A DNA stretch of 41,425 bases. It comes from Sulfuritalea sp. GTDB lineage: Bacteria > Pseudomonadota > Gammaproteobacteria > Burkholderiales > Burkholderiaceae_C. The stretch lies in the NCBI GenBank assembly GCA_021737875.1, contig JAIPDD010000005.1:1-41425 (forward strand). The letters run 5' to 3'. The stretch's first letter is position 1; each line of letters begins with the position of its first letter. The notes below the pieces were generated by a model, which was not told where the DNA came from, searched no databases, and saw nothing but the letters and a program-made list of their open reading frames with translations. The position numbers and the translations under genes are program-made. Positions 1 through 10,252 of the stretch are shown here, piece by piece.

Positions 1-1
1 G

Positions 2-136
2 ACCGTGGGGGGCGTGTTGGGAACCGTCTCCAATGTGGGTGAGGGCTATATCGGCTTGGAAGTGGCCAGTGGCGTCGAAGTCCAAATCCAACGCAGTGCC
101 GTTGTGCAGGTTTTGCCCAAAGGCACGATCAAATAA
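2..136 (+). CDS. yajC: Preprotein translocase subunit YajC, C-terminal part (5' end outside window)
   Basis: Open frame from window edge translates TVGGVLGTVSNVGEGYIGLEVASGVEVQIQRSAVVQVLPKGTIK*, a YajC-like C-terminus, directly upstream of secD. Confidence 0.85.
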   Translation, partial: TVGGVLGTVSNVGEGYIGLEVASGVEVQIQRSAVVQVLPKGTIK

Positions 137-181
137 TCTGACGCAACCTCCGACATTTTTAAGCAGTAGGCGAAGGCGACC

Positions 182-2083
182 ATGAACCGTTATCCATTGT
201 GGAAATACGCGATCCTTGTGGTCGCTATCGTGATTGGGGCCTTGTACGCCTTGCCCAATGCGTTTGGCGAATCGCCTGCGGTGCAGGTGTCCTCTGCCAA
301 AGCCTCTATGCCCTTGGACCTCACCACGGTGACGCGGGTGGAAGAGGCGCTCCAAGCCGCAGGTCTCACGGCCCAGACCCTGGGTTTAGAGGGCAACTCG
401 ATCAAAGCCCGTTTTGAAAATACCGACGTCCAACTCAAAGCCAAAGACGCGATTCAAAAAGCGCTGAACCCCAATACCGCAGAGCCTGGTTTTGTGGTCG
501 CGCTGAATCTGCTGACCCGTTCACCCGCTTGGCTCACGGCCTTGCATGCCTCGCCGATGTACCTCGGTTTGGATCTGCGTGGTGGCGTGCACTTCATGCT
601 GCAGGTGGACATGCAAGCGGCCCTGAGCAAAAAAGCGGAGTCACTCGCTGGCGATTTGCGTAGCGCCTTGCGGGATAAAAATGTGCGCCATGGTGGCGTG
701 AGCCGCAATGGCCAAACCATTGAAGTGGTGTTTCGGGATGCGGCGATGGTCACTGCGGCCAAGGCCGTGGTTCAAGAGCAGTTCCCCGACTTAAGTACGG
801 CAGAGACAGCGCAAGCCGGTGAGTTCAAAATGGTGGCGACGATTTTGCCGGTCGCTGCGCGTAAAGTCCAAGAGCAAGCCCTCAAGCAAAACATCACCAC
901 GCTGCATAACCGCATTAACGAGCTCGGTGTTGCTGAGCCCGTGATTCAGCAGCAAGGCCTCGACCGCATCGTGGTGCAGCTGCCTGGTGTGCAAGACACG
1001 GCCAAGGCCAAAGACATTTTGGGTCGCACAGCCACTTTAGAAATTCGCATGGTCGATGAGGGCACCGACGCCCGCGCCGCCGAAAACGGAACCGGCCCTG
1101 TGCCCTTTGGTTCTGAGCGCTATCTCGAGCGCAACGGCCAGGCCGTGATCGTGAAGAAGCAAGTGATCTTGACCGGTGAAAACCTCACCGATGCGCAACC
1201 CGGCTTTGACAGCCAAACCCAAGAAGCCGCCGTCCATTTGACCTTGGATGCCAAAGGCGCACGGATTTTTCGCGACGTGACCCGAGAGAGTGTGGGTAAA
1301 CGTATGGCGATTTTGTTGTTTGAAAAAGGCAAAGGCGAGGTCGTCACAGCGCCTGTGATTCGCTCTGAAATTTCTGGCGGCCGGGTGCAAATTTCAGGCC
1401 GTATGAGCACCATGGAAGCCGCCGACACCGCGCTGTTGCTGCGGGCCGGTTCCTTGGCCGCGCCCATGGAAATCATTGAAGAGCGCAACATTGGTCCGAG
1501 CTTGGGTGCAGAAAATATTGCCAAAGGCTTTAACAGCGTGACCTGGGGTTTTGCAGCGGTTGCCGTGTTCATGTGCTTTTATTACCTGTTCTTTGGCGTG
1601 ATCTCCAGCGTCTCTTTGGCCTTGAACTTACTCCTTTTGGTGGCCGTGTTGTCGATGCTGCAAGCAACCCTGACCTTGCCTGGCATGGCGGCGATGGCGC
1701 TGGTATTGGGTATGGCCATTGATGCCAATGTGCTGATTAACGAGCGGGTGCGCGAAGAGTTGCGCAACGGTGCCTCGCCGCAAGCGGCCATCCACGCTGG
1801 CTACGACCGCGCGTGGGCCACCATCATTGACTCCAACGTCACCACCTTGATTGCGGGCTTGGCTTTGCTGGCATTTGGTTCGGGGCCTGTCCGGGGCTTT
1901 GCGGTGGTGCATTGCTTGGGCATTTTGACCAGCATGTTCTCCGGTGTGTTTTTCTCGCGCGGCGTGGTCAACCTGTGGTACGGCCGCCAAAAGAAATTGA
2001 AGGGTGTCTCGATTGGCACCATATGGCGTCCTGACGGCAGTACGTCGGGTGCGACTTCGCCATCGACGGCTTTGGAGAAATAA
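182..2083 (+). CDS. secD: Protein translocase subunit SecD
   Basis: 633 aa; YLGLDLRGGVHFMLQVD motif and C-terminal MMPL/SecD-SecF transmembrane region; followed by secF. Confidence 0.97.
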   Translation: MNRYPLWKYAILVVAIVIGALYALPNAFGESPAVQVSSAKASMPLDLTTVTRVEEALQAAGLTAQTLGLEGNSIKARFENTDVQLKAKDAIQKALNPNTAEPGFVVALNLLTRSPAWLTALHASPMYLGLDLRGGVHFMLQVDMQAALSKKAESLAGDLRSALRDKNVRHGGVSRNGQTIEVVFRDAAMVTAAKAVVQEQFPDLSTAETAQAGEFKMVATILPVAARKVQEQALKQNITTLHNRINELGVAEPVIQQQGLDRIVVQLPGVQDTAKAKDILGRTATLEIRMVDEGTDARAAENGTGPVPFGSERYLERNGQAVIVKKQVILTGENLTDAQPGFDSQTQEAAVHLTLDAKGARIFRDVTRESVGKRMAILLFEKGKGEVVTAPVIRSEISGGRVQISGRMSTMEAADTALLLRAGSLAAPMEIIEERNIGPSLGAENIAKGFNSVTWGFAAVAVFMCFYYLFFGVISSVSLALNLLLLVAVLSMLQATLTLPGMAAMALVLGMAIDANVLINERVREELRNGASPQAAIHAGYDRAWATIIDSNVTTLIAGLALLAFGSGPVRGFAVVHCLGILTSMFSGVFFSRGVVNLWYGRQKKLKGVSIGTIWRPDGSTSGATSPSTALEK

Positions 2084-2085
2084 GC

Positions 2086-3048
2086 ATGGAATTTTTCAAA
2101 ATCCGACGCGACATTCCGTTCATGAAGAACGCTTTGGCGTTCAATCTGATTTCACTCCTCACTTTCTTGGCCGCGGTGTTTTTCCTGTTCTCCCGCGGCT
2201 TGCATTTGTCAGTGGAGTTCACAGGCGGCACCTTGATGGAGGTGGGCTATTCGCAAAGTGCCGATCTCAATGCCATCCGCTCCACCGTGGACGCGCTGGG
2301 TCTTAAAGACGTGCAGGTGCAAAACTTTGGTACGGCCCAAGAGGTCTTGATCCGCATGCCGGTTCAAAAAGGCAGCACGCCAGGCCAGCAAAGCGAAAAA
2401 GTGCTGGAGGCGCTCAAAGCCAGCGATCCCACTGCAACTTTGCGCCGCACAGAATTTGTGGGCCCGCAGGTGGGCGATGAGTTAGCGATCGACGGTTTGA
2501 AGGCACTGGCCTTTGTGGTGATCGGCATCATGTTGTATTTGGCGATTCGCTTCGAGTGGAAGTTTGCAGTCGCTGCCATCATCGCCAACTTGCACGATGT
2601 GATTATTATTTTGGGTTTCTTCGCCTACTTCCAGTGGGAGTTTTCTCTTCCGGTGTTGGCGGCGGTGTTGGCTGTCTTGGGTTACTCCGTCAACGAGTCG
2701 GTGGTTATTTTTGACCGAATCCGAGAAAACTTTCGCCGTTACCGCAAGATGAACACGGTCGAAATTATTGACAACGCGATCACCTCCACCATCAGCCGGA
2801 CCATCATCACGCACGGCTCCACGCAATTGATGGTGCTGTCGATGCTGCTGTTTGGTGGCGCCACCTTGCACTACTTTGCCTTGGCTTTAACCATTGGCAT
2901 TTTGTTTGGCATTTACTCGTCGGTGTTTGTGGCCGCCGCGATTGCAATGTGGCTGGGCATTGCGCGCGAAGACCTGATCAAGACACCAGTCAGAAAAGAC
3001 AACGACCCGCAAGACCCCAACGACCCCAACGCGGGCGCGACGGTTTAA
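2086..3048 (+). CDS. secF: Protein translocase subunit SecF
   Basis: 320 aa; SVEFTGGTLMEV, GYSVNESVVIFDRIRENFR motif; 2 nt after secD. Confidence 0.97.
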   Translation: MEFFKIRRDIPFMKNALAFNLISLLTFLAAVFFLFSRGLHLSVEFTGGTLMEVGYSQSADLNAIRSTVDALGLKDVQVQNFGTAQEVLIRMPVQKGSTPGQQSEKVLEALKASDPTATLRRTEFVGPQVGDELAIDGLKALAFVVIGIMLYLAIRFEWKFAVAAIIANLHDVIIILGFFAYFQWEFSLPVLAAVLAVLGYSVNESVVIFDRIRENFRRYRKMNTVEIIDNAITSTISRTIITHGSTQLMVLSMLLFGGATLHYFALALTIGILFGIYSSVFVAAAIAMWLGIAREDLIKTPVRKDNDPQDPNDPNAGATV

Positions 3049-3713
3049 GTGCTTTTGTCTTGTCGGCTGCGCGAAACGCGGCTGGCCAAGGCGTCGATAT
3101 AACCCAGCAGCCGCTCGGCCTGTACCGGCTTTTGGTACAAGGTAATCCAATCGGGCAACACGCCATCGGCTCTGGCCTCTTGTGGGGTCTTGGCTGTTAC
3201 CACCACCAACTCAATGGATCGGTAGGCGGGCTCAGCGGACAATGACTTAATCAAGTGGTAGCCATCAAAAGGCTGCATCATCAGGTCGGTCACGACCACG
3301 TCGGGGCGCTGGCGTTCGATTTGAATCAGGGCCTGGGACGCGTCGGTGGCAACCGTCAAAAGAACCGGATGGCGGCAGCGCTTGAGTAGCGTTTCAAAGT
3401 AGGCGACTTGGACCGTATCGTCTTCAGCGAGCAACACGCGCAATTCACGCGGGCCTGTGTCGGTGTCATTGCGAAGTTGGATTTTGGTATCCAAGGCGGA
3501 GCGAAAAATACGCCGGTGCCCGCCCGAGGTAACCCAGGCCTCTAATTCCCCACTGGCGACCATTTTTTGCACCGTGGTAGTGGACAGGCCCAAAATGCGC
3601 GCAGCTTGTTGGGTGGTGAGAATGTCTGTGGGTTTGGCCGGCGCAGGGGGTTTTTTTGCGTTAGCAGGTTTTTTGATTTTGGGGGTGGGTTGGGTATCCG
3701 GTGTGGAGTTCAT
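3045..3713 (-). CDS. Response-regulator-like protein: N-terminal excisionase/MerR-type HTH and C-terminal REC domain
   Basis: 222 aa; ILTTQQAARILGLSTTTVQKMVASGELEAWVTSGGHRRIFR (HTH_17-like) then LRVLLAEDD...VVVTDLMM...VVVTAKT...YQKP (receiver with conserved acidic pair, Asp, Thr, Lys). Confidence 0.85.
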   Translation of the reverse strand: MNSTPDTQPTPKIKKPANAKKPPAPAKPTDILTTQQAARILGLSTTTVQKMVASGELEAWVTSGGHRRIFRSALDTKIQLRNDTDTGPRELRVLLAEDDTVQVAYFETLLKRCRHPVLLTVATDASQALIQIERQRPDVVVTDLMMQPFDGYHLIKSLSAEPAYRSIELVVVTAKTPQEARADGVLPDWITLYQKPVQAERLLGYIDALASRVSRSRQDKST

Positions 3714-3742
3714 AGGGTTTCCTTTCTTTGAATGAAGTGCGC

Positions 3743-4900
3743 TTATTGCGCTAAAAAAATGCGCTGAAACATTGCGCCGGGTACGCGTGCGATGCGTCCC
3801 TGCAACTCGAGCGCCATGAGTTGCGCTTGCAATTGCGCGGTACCAAGACCCGTGCGCACTTGCAAGTCCTCAAGGCTGCTGGCATCAAAGCCCAGCGCAT
3901 GCAGCAATTCGGAGGCTTCGTCCAAAGTCCCCTCACTGCCTGATTCTGTTTTAGTCTCTTGTTCGGATTCACCAAACGCAGAGGCTGTCGCCAGGTGCAA
4001 CTCTTCCAAAACAACTTGTGCACACTCCACCAACTTGGCGCCTTGTTTGATCAAAGCGTGGCAACCGCGCGATTGGGTGCTGTGGATAGAACCGGGAATG
4101 GCGAACACGTCTTTGCCTTGTTCGAGCGCCAGGCGGGCGGTGATCAAGGAGCCGGACTGTAAAGCGGCTTCAACCACCAGTGTGCCCAAAGACAAGCCCG
4201 AAATAATGCGGTTGCGCTGCGGGAAATTGGCAGCCGTCGGTGGTGTGCCCAGTGGGTATTCGCTCAGTAATACGCCCTGGTCTGCGATGCGCCGGGCCAA
4301 ACCCCAATGGGCTTTGGGGTAGACGCGGTCGAGCCCGGTACCCACCACGGCAATGGTGGCAAGCGCAGAGGAGGCGCCCGCCAATGCGCCTTCGTGGGCC
4401 GCACCATCGACACCCAGCGCCAATCCAGACACCACCGTGAGTCCAGACTGCGCGAGCGTTTTTGCAAACTGGTTGGCATTGCTTGCGCCTTGGGGCGTGG
4501 GGTTGCGGCTTCCGACAACGGCGATGCACGGCGCTGCGTTCCACACAGCAGACTCCCAAAAGCGCGCTGCGCCCATGGCATATAGCAGCAGGGGCGGGTC
4601 TTCGGTCTGGAGTAAAGCCTGCGGGTAGGCTGGGTCGCCCAGCGTCAAAATGTGCCGGCGCTCGGGGTCGGCTTGCAGCCATTCCCACGTGGTGTCCAGC
4701 GCCAACGCCAAACCCTCCGGTGTGCTGCACAAAGCGTGCGCCTGCCGCTCACTCACCACTTGGCGCAAGGCACCTTTTGTTTGTGAAAAAAGGGATGCAG
4801 GCAATCCAAACGCCGTCAACAGGTGGCGTGCGCTGGTGTTGCCAACACCTTCTGTGCCTTGTAAACGCAGCCAGTCGTGAAGTTCTTCGCGGTCCATCAT
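3743..4900 (-). CDS. dprA: DNA-processing protein DprA (Smf)
   Basis: 385 aa; VVGSRNPTPQG, SGLALGVDGAAHEGAL, VVGTGLDRVYP, SEYPLGTPPTAANFPQRNRIISGLS Rossmann-fold motifs; C-terminal winged-helix-like region. Confidence 0.96.
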   Translation of the reverse strand: MMDREELHDWLRLQGTEGVGNTSARHLLTAFGLPASLFSQTKGALRQVVSERQAHALCSTPEGLALALDTTWEWLQADPERRHILTLGDPAYPQALLQTEDPPLLLYAMGAARFWESAVWNAAPCIAVVGSRNPTPQGASNANQFAKTLAQSGLTVVSGLALGVDGAAHEGALAGASSALATIAVVGTGLDRVYPKAHWGLARRIADQGVLLSEYPLGTPPTAANFPQRNRIISGLSLGTLVVEAALQSGSLITARLALEQGKDVFAIPGSIHSTQSRGCHALIKQGAKLVECAQVVLEELHLATASAFGESEQETKTESGSEGTLDEASELLHALGFDASSLEDLQVRTGLGTAQLQAQLMALELQGRIARVPGAMFQRIFLAQ

Positions 4901-4930
4901 CGGTTTGATAAATAAGGAGTGCGTTGCTTT

Positions 4931-5803
4931 TCAGGGCGCTGTCAGAACGTCGCCAACGCGCACACTGTCTTCAATCTGAACCACCAAGGCGTAGGACACT
5001 TTTGTAAATGGCAAAAGCACCAGTGCCAGCCCGTTGCGCTCGGGCGAGAGTGCGGCCGTTTGCGGGCGTTTTTGGATGGCCATCACGTGGCCGGCCTCTA
5101 CACCATCGGCGCTCCCGCGGTTGATAACCACCACTTGGTTTTGTGCCGCATGCGCCACAGCGCTGGCGTAAACCGACACCACATGGGCGGGGGTTTGCGA
5201 TGCAAATGCCCGGGGGATGAATTCGATTTGGGGTAGGGCAGTGGCGGCGATCACCAGGTCGCCCACGCGAATTTCTTCTTGGGCACTCAGAATTTCCAGC
5301 GTGGCAGCCGCTGCCTTGTCGCCTTCGCCGCGAACCAAGCTGGCGCTGCCGAGGTATTGCGCCTCCAAGCCTAAGACGGCGCCGCTGATGGGATCTTTCA
5401 AAGGGGTAGGCTGACGAAAAATGTCAAACCGTTGCGCTGGCTCTGGGCCCAGTGCCAAGCGCGTGTCTGCGCCGCTGATGGCGTGCACACGGTCACCGCG
5501 GCTGAGCAGGGTGCGCTGATCGGGCGCGGAAACAATCCGTGCGGCCGCATTCAATGCGTGCGAATCCATCACCTTGGGCCGCACCAAAAACGGAGCGATG
5601 CGGCGCGCCTCTAGTGCTGCGGGCGCAGGCAAGGGCAGCGTTTCGATTCTGACTTCTGGGCTCAAACGCGCAGAGGAGAGCGTGAAGTTTTCTGCGGATT
5701 GCGCAGTCGCCGCGGTAGCAAAAAAAACCGTGGCCCCTACGCAGGCCAAGGCGCAGGTGCACAGAACATCAGGCGCAAAAGCACCAAATTGTGGCTTCGT
5801 CAT
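4931..5803 (-). CDS. Secreted/periplasmic protein related to the dprA-linked LysM-domain proteins; no LysM repeat visible
   Basis: 290 aa; hydrophobic N-terminus LCTCALACVGATVFFATAATAQS; conserved-looking region with HVVSVYASAVAHAAQNQVVVINRGSADGVEAGHVMAI; position between dprA and def. Confidence 0.6.
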   Translation of the reverse strand: MTKPQFGAFAPDVLCTCALACVGATVFFATAATAQSAENFTLSSARLSPEVRIETLPLPAPAALEARRIAPFLVRPKVMDSHALNAAARIVSAPDQRTLLSRGDRVHAISGADTRLALGPEPAQRFDIFRQPTPLKDPISGAVLGLEAQYLGSASLVRGEGDKAAAATLEILSAQEEIRVGDLVIAATALPQIEFIPRAFASQTPAHVVSVYASAVAHAAQNQVVVINRGSADGVEAGHVMAIQKRPQTAALSPERNGLALVLLPFTKVSYALVVQIEDSVRVGDVLTAP

Positions 5804-5952
5804 TCATTCATCCCTGAATTTATAAATTTGTCTTTTTACGCATTATTACCGGAAGTCCTCGCAAAAACCGGTGCTTTTTTGACACCCCTCAGATTTATCC
5901 CATGAAAAAAGCGAAAATACGCAACGCTCTCCGAAATTTGTACGCACCCTCT

Positions 5953-6462
5953 ATGGCCTTACTTCCCATTCTTGTTTACCCCGACCCCCGTTTGCACACG
6001 GTTGCCAAACCCGTAGCCACAGTGGATTCCCGCATTGCGCAATTGGTCGATGACATGCTCGAGACCATGTATGAGGCCAAAGGGATCGGTCTGGCGGCCA
6101 CGCAAGTTGATGTGCACCAGCGCGTGATCGTGATCGACACCTCTGAAGAACGCAATACCCCCTTGGTGCTGATCAATCCGGCCTTGGTTTGGACCAGCCC
6201 CGAGACGCACCTCAACGAAGAGGGGTGTTTGTCGGTGCCAGGCATTTACGACGGCGTGGTCCGTTTTAATGAGATCCATGTGCAGGCCTTGGATCAAAAA
6301 GGCCAAAGCCAAACCGTTCAAGCGCAAGAATTGTTGGCCGTGTGTATTCAGCACGAGATGGACCATTTGCTGGGCAAAGTCTTTGTGGAGTACCTCTCGC
6401 CCCTCAAGCGCAACCGCATCAAAACGAAAATGATCAAGGCCCAGCGCGAGGACGCGCGTTGA
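5953..6462 (+). CDS. def: Peptide deformylase
   Basis: ORF track 5902..6462; start likely at 5953 ([14 protein letters not shown]). Motifs [31 protein letters not shown]. Confidence 0.96.
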   Translation: MALLPILVYPDPRLHTVAKPVATVDSRIAQLVDDMLETMYEAKGIGLAATQVDVHQRVIVIDTSEERNTPLVLINPALVWTSPETHLNEEGCLSVPGIYDGVVRFNEIHVQALDQKGQSQTVQAQELLAVCIQHEMDHLLGKVFVEYLSPLKRNRIKTKMIKAQREDAR

Positions 6463-7478
6463 ACCTGATTTTTGCAGGAACACCGGATTTCGCTTGTACG
6501 GCGCTTGCGCATTTGCACGCGGCCGGCCACCGCATCGTTTTGGTCTTGACCCAGCCCGATCGGCCCGCCGGACGGGGTATGAAAATGCAGGCCTCCCCCG
6601 TCAAACAATTTGCCCTGGCCCACGGCATGGCCTTGGCCCAACCGAAGAGCCTGCGCTTAGACGGCGTACACGCGCAAGAAGCCCAAGCCGCCCAACAAGC
6701 CATCGCCCATGCCATCACTGAGGACGGCGCAACAGCCATGGTGGTGGCAGCTTACGGGTTGATCCTGCCGCAGTGGGTGCTCCAGCGCATGGACGGTCCG
6801 GGGATGTGGGGCTGCCTCAATATCCACGGTTCGGTTTTGCCGCGCTGGCGCGGTGCCGCGCCCATTCACCGGGCCATTGAAGCGGGCGACAGCCACAGTG
6901 GCGTGACCCTTATGCAAATGGATGCAGGCCTGGACACCGGTGCCATGCTCGCCCAGACACGTATCGCCATCGCTGCAACCGACACCACCGCCAGTTTGCA
7001 CGACCGCGTAGCGGCATTGGGCGCCCAAATGATGGTGCAAGCCTTGGCCCACCCGCAGGCACTGCACCCGACACCGCAGCCGCTTGAGGGCATCACCTAC
7101 GCGCACAAAATTGAAAAATCCGAAGCGGCCATCGATTGGCAGCACAGTGCCGCGCAGATCGCCCGACAGGTGCGCGCCTTTGATCCTTTTCCTGTGGCCC
7201 AGGCTGATTTTCAAGGTGAGACCTTCAAGTTGTGGGCAGCGCAGGAACTGTCATCACCTGAAGTGACTGCGCTGGCGTTGGTGGCCGGCGCAACCCCTGC
7301 GCCTGCGGGCCACGTGATGGCAGTCAGCGATGCAGGTATTGTGGTGGCTTGTGGTGAGGGCATGCTGCGGCTCACCCAACTCCAACGCCCAGGCAGCAAG
7401 CGCATGCCAGCCGCTGATTTTTTGCGTGGCTGCAACGTTGCTGTAGGCAGCCACTTCAAACAAGGAAACCCCCGCTAA
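6459..7478 (+). CDS. fmt: Methionyl-tRNA formyltransferase
   Basis: ORF track begins at 6342, but homology begins at TTG 6459 ([20 protein letters not shown]), overlapping the def stop; [24 protein letters not shown] motif. Confidence 0.95.
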   Translation: MNLIFAGTPDFACTALAHLHAAGHRIVLVLTQPDRPAGRGMKMQASPVKQFALAHGMALAQPKSLRLDGVHAQEAQAAQQAIAHAITEDGATAMVVAAYGLILPQWVLQRMDGPGMWGCLNIHGSVLPRWRGAAPIHRAIEAGDSHSGVTLMQMDAGLDTGAMLAQTRIAIAATDTTASLHDRVAALGAQMMVQALAHPQALHPTPQPLEGITYAHKIEKSEAAIDWQHSAAQIARQVRAFDPFPVAQADFQGETFKLWAAQELSSPEVTALALVAGATPAPAGHVMAVSDAGIVVACGEGMLRLTQLQRPGSKRMPAADFLRGCNVAVGSHFKQGNPR

Positions 7479-8215
7479 TGTTCTTTTTGCTTGCCCACCG
7501 GCGCCGTCCTGAATTTCGCCAAGGATTTCTCGACATGCTCAGTGTCGCCCCGGGCATTGCCGCGTGGGGTTTGATGACGGGTGTGGCCATGGTCAAGTCG
7601 GGCATGACGACGGTGGAGGCATTGGCCATGAGCCTGTTGGTGTTTGCCGGAAGCTCGCAATTGGCGGCTATTCCTTTGTTGCTCGCAGGTGCGCCGATGT
7701 GGATTATTTTGGCGACTGCGTTTTGCGTGAACCTGCGCTTTGTGGTTTTTAGTGCCCACATGCGCCCCTTTGTGATGCATTTGCCGCGCTGGCAGCGCTT
7801 GGTGACTGGCTACTTTACGGCAGACCTCACCTACGTTTTGTTTGTCAAACGCTTTGCCAAACCAGCTGAAGATGAAGAAGGTCGCGCCGCCCAAATGGCC
7901 TACCTGGCAGGCAATGGCAGTATTAACTGGTTTAGCTGGGTCAGCTTCAGTGTGTTGGGGGTGGTTTTGGCTAACTTTATTCCCACCGCGTGGGGCTTGG
8001 GCTTTGCGGGGGTTTTGGCCTTAAGCGGTATCTTGTGTTCGCTGGCCACGAGTCGCCTGCGCTGGGTATCTGCGGGCGTGGCGGGCACCGCCGCAGTGGC
8101 CGCCTTTGCCTTGCCCTTGAAGCTCAATATTTTGGTGGCAATTGCCGCCGCTGTGGCCTTGTGCTTGCTCTTGGAAAAACTTCCCAGCCAAGCTCCTGGC
8201 GTGGAGGTGCCATGA
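7478..8215 (+). CDS. azlC: AzlC family branched-chain amino acid exporter large subunit
   Basis: 245 aa membrane protein; GMTTVEALAMSLLVFAGSSQLAAIPLL motif; followed by azlD with ATGA overlap. Confidence 0.88.
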   Translation: MFFLLAHRRRPEFRQGFLDMLSVAPGIAAWGLMTGVAMVKSGMTTVEALAMSLLVFAGSSQLAAIPLLLAGAPMWIILATAFCVNLRFVVFSAHMRPFVMHLPRWQRLVTGYFTADLTYVLFVKRFAKPAEDEEGRAAQMAYLAGNGSINWFSWVSFSVLGVVLANFIPTAWGLGFAGVLALSGILCSLATSRLRWVSAGVAGTAAVAAFALPLKLNILVAIAAAVALCLLLEKLPSQAPGVEVP

Positions 8216-8586
8216 TGGATTTTTTCAAAATCGACGTAAGTGCCTACGCAGACCCCCAAACCCTGTGGACGATTTTTTGGATGTCTGTAATTACGGTAGT
8301 GTCGCGCTCATTCTTCTTTATCTCTGATACGCCGTGGACCTTGCCCGCTTGGGCGCAACGGGGTTTGCAATACGCACCTATCGCTGCGCTTTCTGCAGTG
8401 GTGATTCCTGAAGTGGTGATGACCCAAGGCCAGTTCATTCACACGCTCATGGATGCGCGTCTGTATGGTTTTGTGGGTGGCGCGGTGTATTTCTTTTGGC
8501 GCAAAGGCGCAGGTCAAGCCGTGCTTGGCACCATCATCTCGGGAATGGCGGTCTACCTGCCCTTGCATATTGGCTTGGGTTGGTAA
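8212..8586 (+). CDS. azlD: AzlD family branched-chain amino acid exporter small subunit
   Basis: Start ATG at 8212 in the frame of ORF 7990..8586; small membrane protein with RGLQYAPIAALSAVVIPEV motif; overlaps azlC stop. Confidence 0.87.
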   Translation: MMDFFKIDVSAYADPQTLWTIFWMSVITVVSRSFFFISDTPWTLPAWAQRGLQYAPIAALSAVVIPEVVMTQGQFIHTLMDARLYGFVGGAVYFFWRKGAGQAVLGTIISGMAVYLPLHIGLGW

Positions 8587-8625
8587 TCTCCTTTCTTTAT
8601 TTCTTTTTTCATTATTGATATCGGT

Positions 8626-9819
8626 ATGAACTTTCTTCGCTTTTCTGATCTGTGCGCCCAAGGCAAAGTCGCTGGGCAGCGCGTATTTATCCGTGCCGAC
8701 CTCAATGTTCCGCAAGACGCGCAGGGCGCGATCACCGAAGACACCCGGGTGCGTGCCAGCGTGCCGTGTATTCAGATGGCTTTGGACGCGGGTGCGGCCG
8801 TCATGGTCACCTCGCATTTAGGCCGGCCCACCGAAGGGGCGTTCAATCCTGCTGACACCTTGGCTCCGGTGGCAGAACGCTTAAGTGCTTTGCTGGGACG
8901 CGATGTGCCCTTGGTCGCCCACTGGGTCGACGGCGTAGAGCTTGCGCCCGGACAAGTGGTGTTGCTTGAGAACTGCCGCTTGAATGTGGGCGAAAAGAAA
9001 AACGACGAGGCCTTGTCGCGAAAAATGGCAGCGCTGTGCGATATTTTTGTGCACGATGCGTTTGGCACCGCGCACCGCGCCGAAGCCAGCACGTATGGCA
9101 TTGCGCAGTTTGCAAAAGTGGCATGTGCTGGCCCGCTCTTGGCCGCGGAAATGGATGCCATCGCCAAAGCCCTGTTGTCTCCCAAGCGCCCGCTGGTGGC
9201 GATTGTGGCGGGCTCCAAGGTGTCAACCAAGCTCTCCATATTGCAAAGTTTGGCCGCCAATGTGGACCAACTGATTGTGGGCGGGGGCATCGCTAATACC
9301 TTTATGCTGGCCGCGGGTCTCAAAATCGGCAAGAGCCTGGCAGAGCCTGATTTGCTAGACCAAGCCAAAGCCGTGATTGCTGCGATGCAGGCCCGGGGCG
9401 CTGCCGTTCCGATCCCGACCGATGTGGTCACTGCCAAGACCTTTGCGCCCGATGCGGTGGCCGCGGTGAAAGCCGCCAACGACGTGGCCGACGATGACTT
9501 GATTTTGGACATCGGCCCCCAAACAGCACAACGCTTGGCTGATCAACTCAGCCAGGCGGGCACCATTGTCTGGAACGGCCCGGTGGGGGTGTTTGAGTTT
9601 GCGGCATTTGAAAATGGCACCAAAGTGATTGCCCATGCAATTGCAGCTTCCAGCGCCTTTAGCATTGCCGGGGGCGGAGACACCTTGGCTGCCATTGCGA
9701 AATACGGTATCACCTCAAAAATAGGCTATATCTCCACAGGCGGTGGTGCATTTTTAGAAGTTTTGGAAGGTAAAACGCTTCCCGCTTTTGAGATACTGAT
9801 GCGCCGGGCCAAACCGTGA
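8626..9819 (+). CDS. pgk: Phosphoglycerate kinase
   Basis: 397 aa; [52 protein letters not shown] motifs. Confidence 0.97.
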   Translation: MNFLRFSDLCAQGKVAGQRVFIRADLNVPQDAQGAITEDTRVRASVPCIQMALDAGAAVMVTSHLGRPTEGAFNPADTLAPVAERLSALLGRDVPLVAHWVDGVELAPGQVVLLENCRLNVGEKKNDEALSRKMAALCDIFVHDAFGTAHRAEASTYGIAQFAKVACAGPLLAAEMDAIAKALLSPKRPLVAIVAGSKVSTKLSILQSLAANVDQLIVGGGIANTFMLAAGLKIGKSLAEPDLLDQAKAVIAAMQARGAAVPIPTDVVTAKTFAPDAVAAVKAANDVADDDLILDIGPQTAQRLADQLSQAGTIVWNGPVGVFEFAAFENGTKVIAHAIAASSAFSIAGGGDTLAAIAKYGITSKIGYISTGGGAFLEVLEGKTLPAFEILMRRAKP

Positions 9820-9946
9820 GTTTTTCATGTTGACGCATGGCTAAAAAGGGTATTGATGCGAATCAAATCCAAGCCCCAACTGACCGATAATAATCAGCAC
9901 TGCGCAGCTATGGTGCTGCCTGTTTTACTTGATTGGAAAAAATACC

Positions 9947-10252
9947 ATGTCAAATCGTCGTGAATTCGTAGCCCAATTGGGTCTAGGCGCAAGTGCTTTG
10001 CTTGCAGGTTCTGTATTTGCTGCGCCACCCATGCTGGCCGAGTCCGATGCCGCTGCAGTAGGCTTGGGTTACAAGGCCGATGCCAGCAAGGTCGACAAAG
10101 CCAAGTTCCCTAAATTTGCAGCCGGCCAAAACTGCATTAGCTGCGCTTTGTACCAAGCCAAAGCCGGTGACGCAGCAGGCGGTTGCCCCTTGTTTGCAGG
10201 CAAACAAGTCGCTGGCAAAGGCTGGTGCAGCGCTTACGCTAAAAAAGCGTAA
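9947..10252 (+). CDS. High-potential iron-sulfur protein (HiPIP)
   Basis: Start at ATG 9947 (MSNRREFVAQLG, Tat-like RR signal); CISCALYQAKAGDAAGGCPLFAGKQVAGKGWCSAY matches four-Cys HiPIP pattern. Confidence 0.93.
   Translation: MSNRREFVAQLGLGASALLAGSVFAAPPMLAESDAAAVGLGYKADASKVDKAKFPKFAAGQNCISCALYQAKAGDAAGGCPLFAGKQVAGKGWCSAYAKKA

Noticed and set aside
5848-5880. ACCGG...CCGGTGCTTTTTT terminator-like element before def
   Set aside because: Only a 5-bp stem with a ~15-nt loop, and it would lie upstream of def rather than after a plus-strand gene; too weak to call
8772-9512. 246-aa minus-strand ORF opposite pgk
   Set aside because: Antisense of a well-supported pgk; Ser/Ala-rich nonsense composition
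9895-9918. CAGCAC...GTGCTG dyad between pgk and HiPIP gene
   Set aside because: 6-bp stem with a 12-nt loop and no convincing U-run; could be chance
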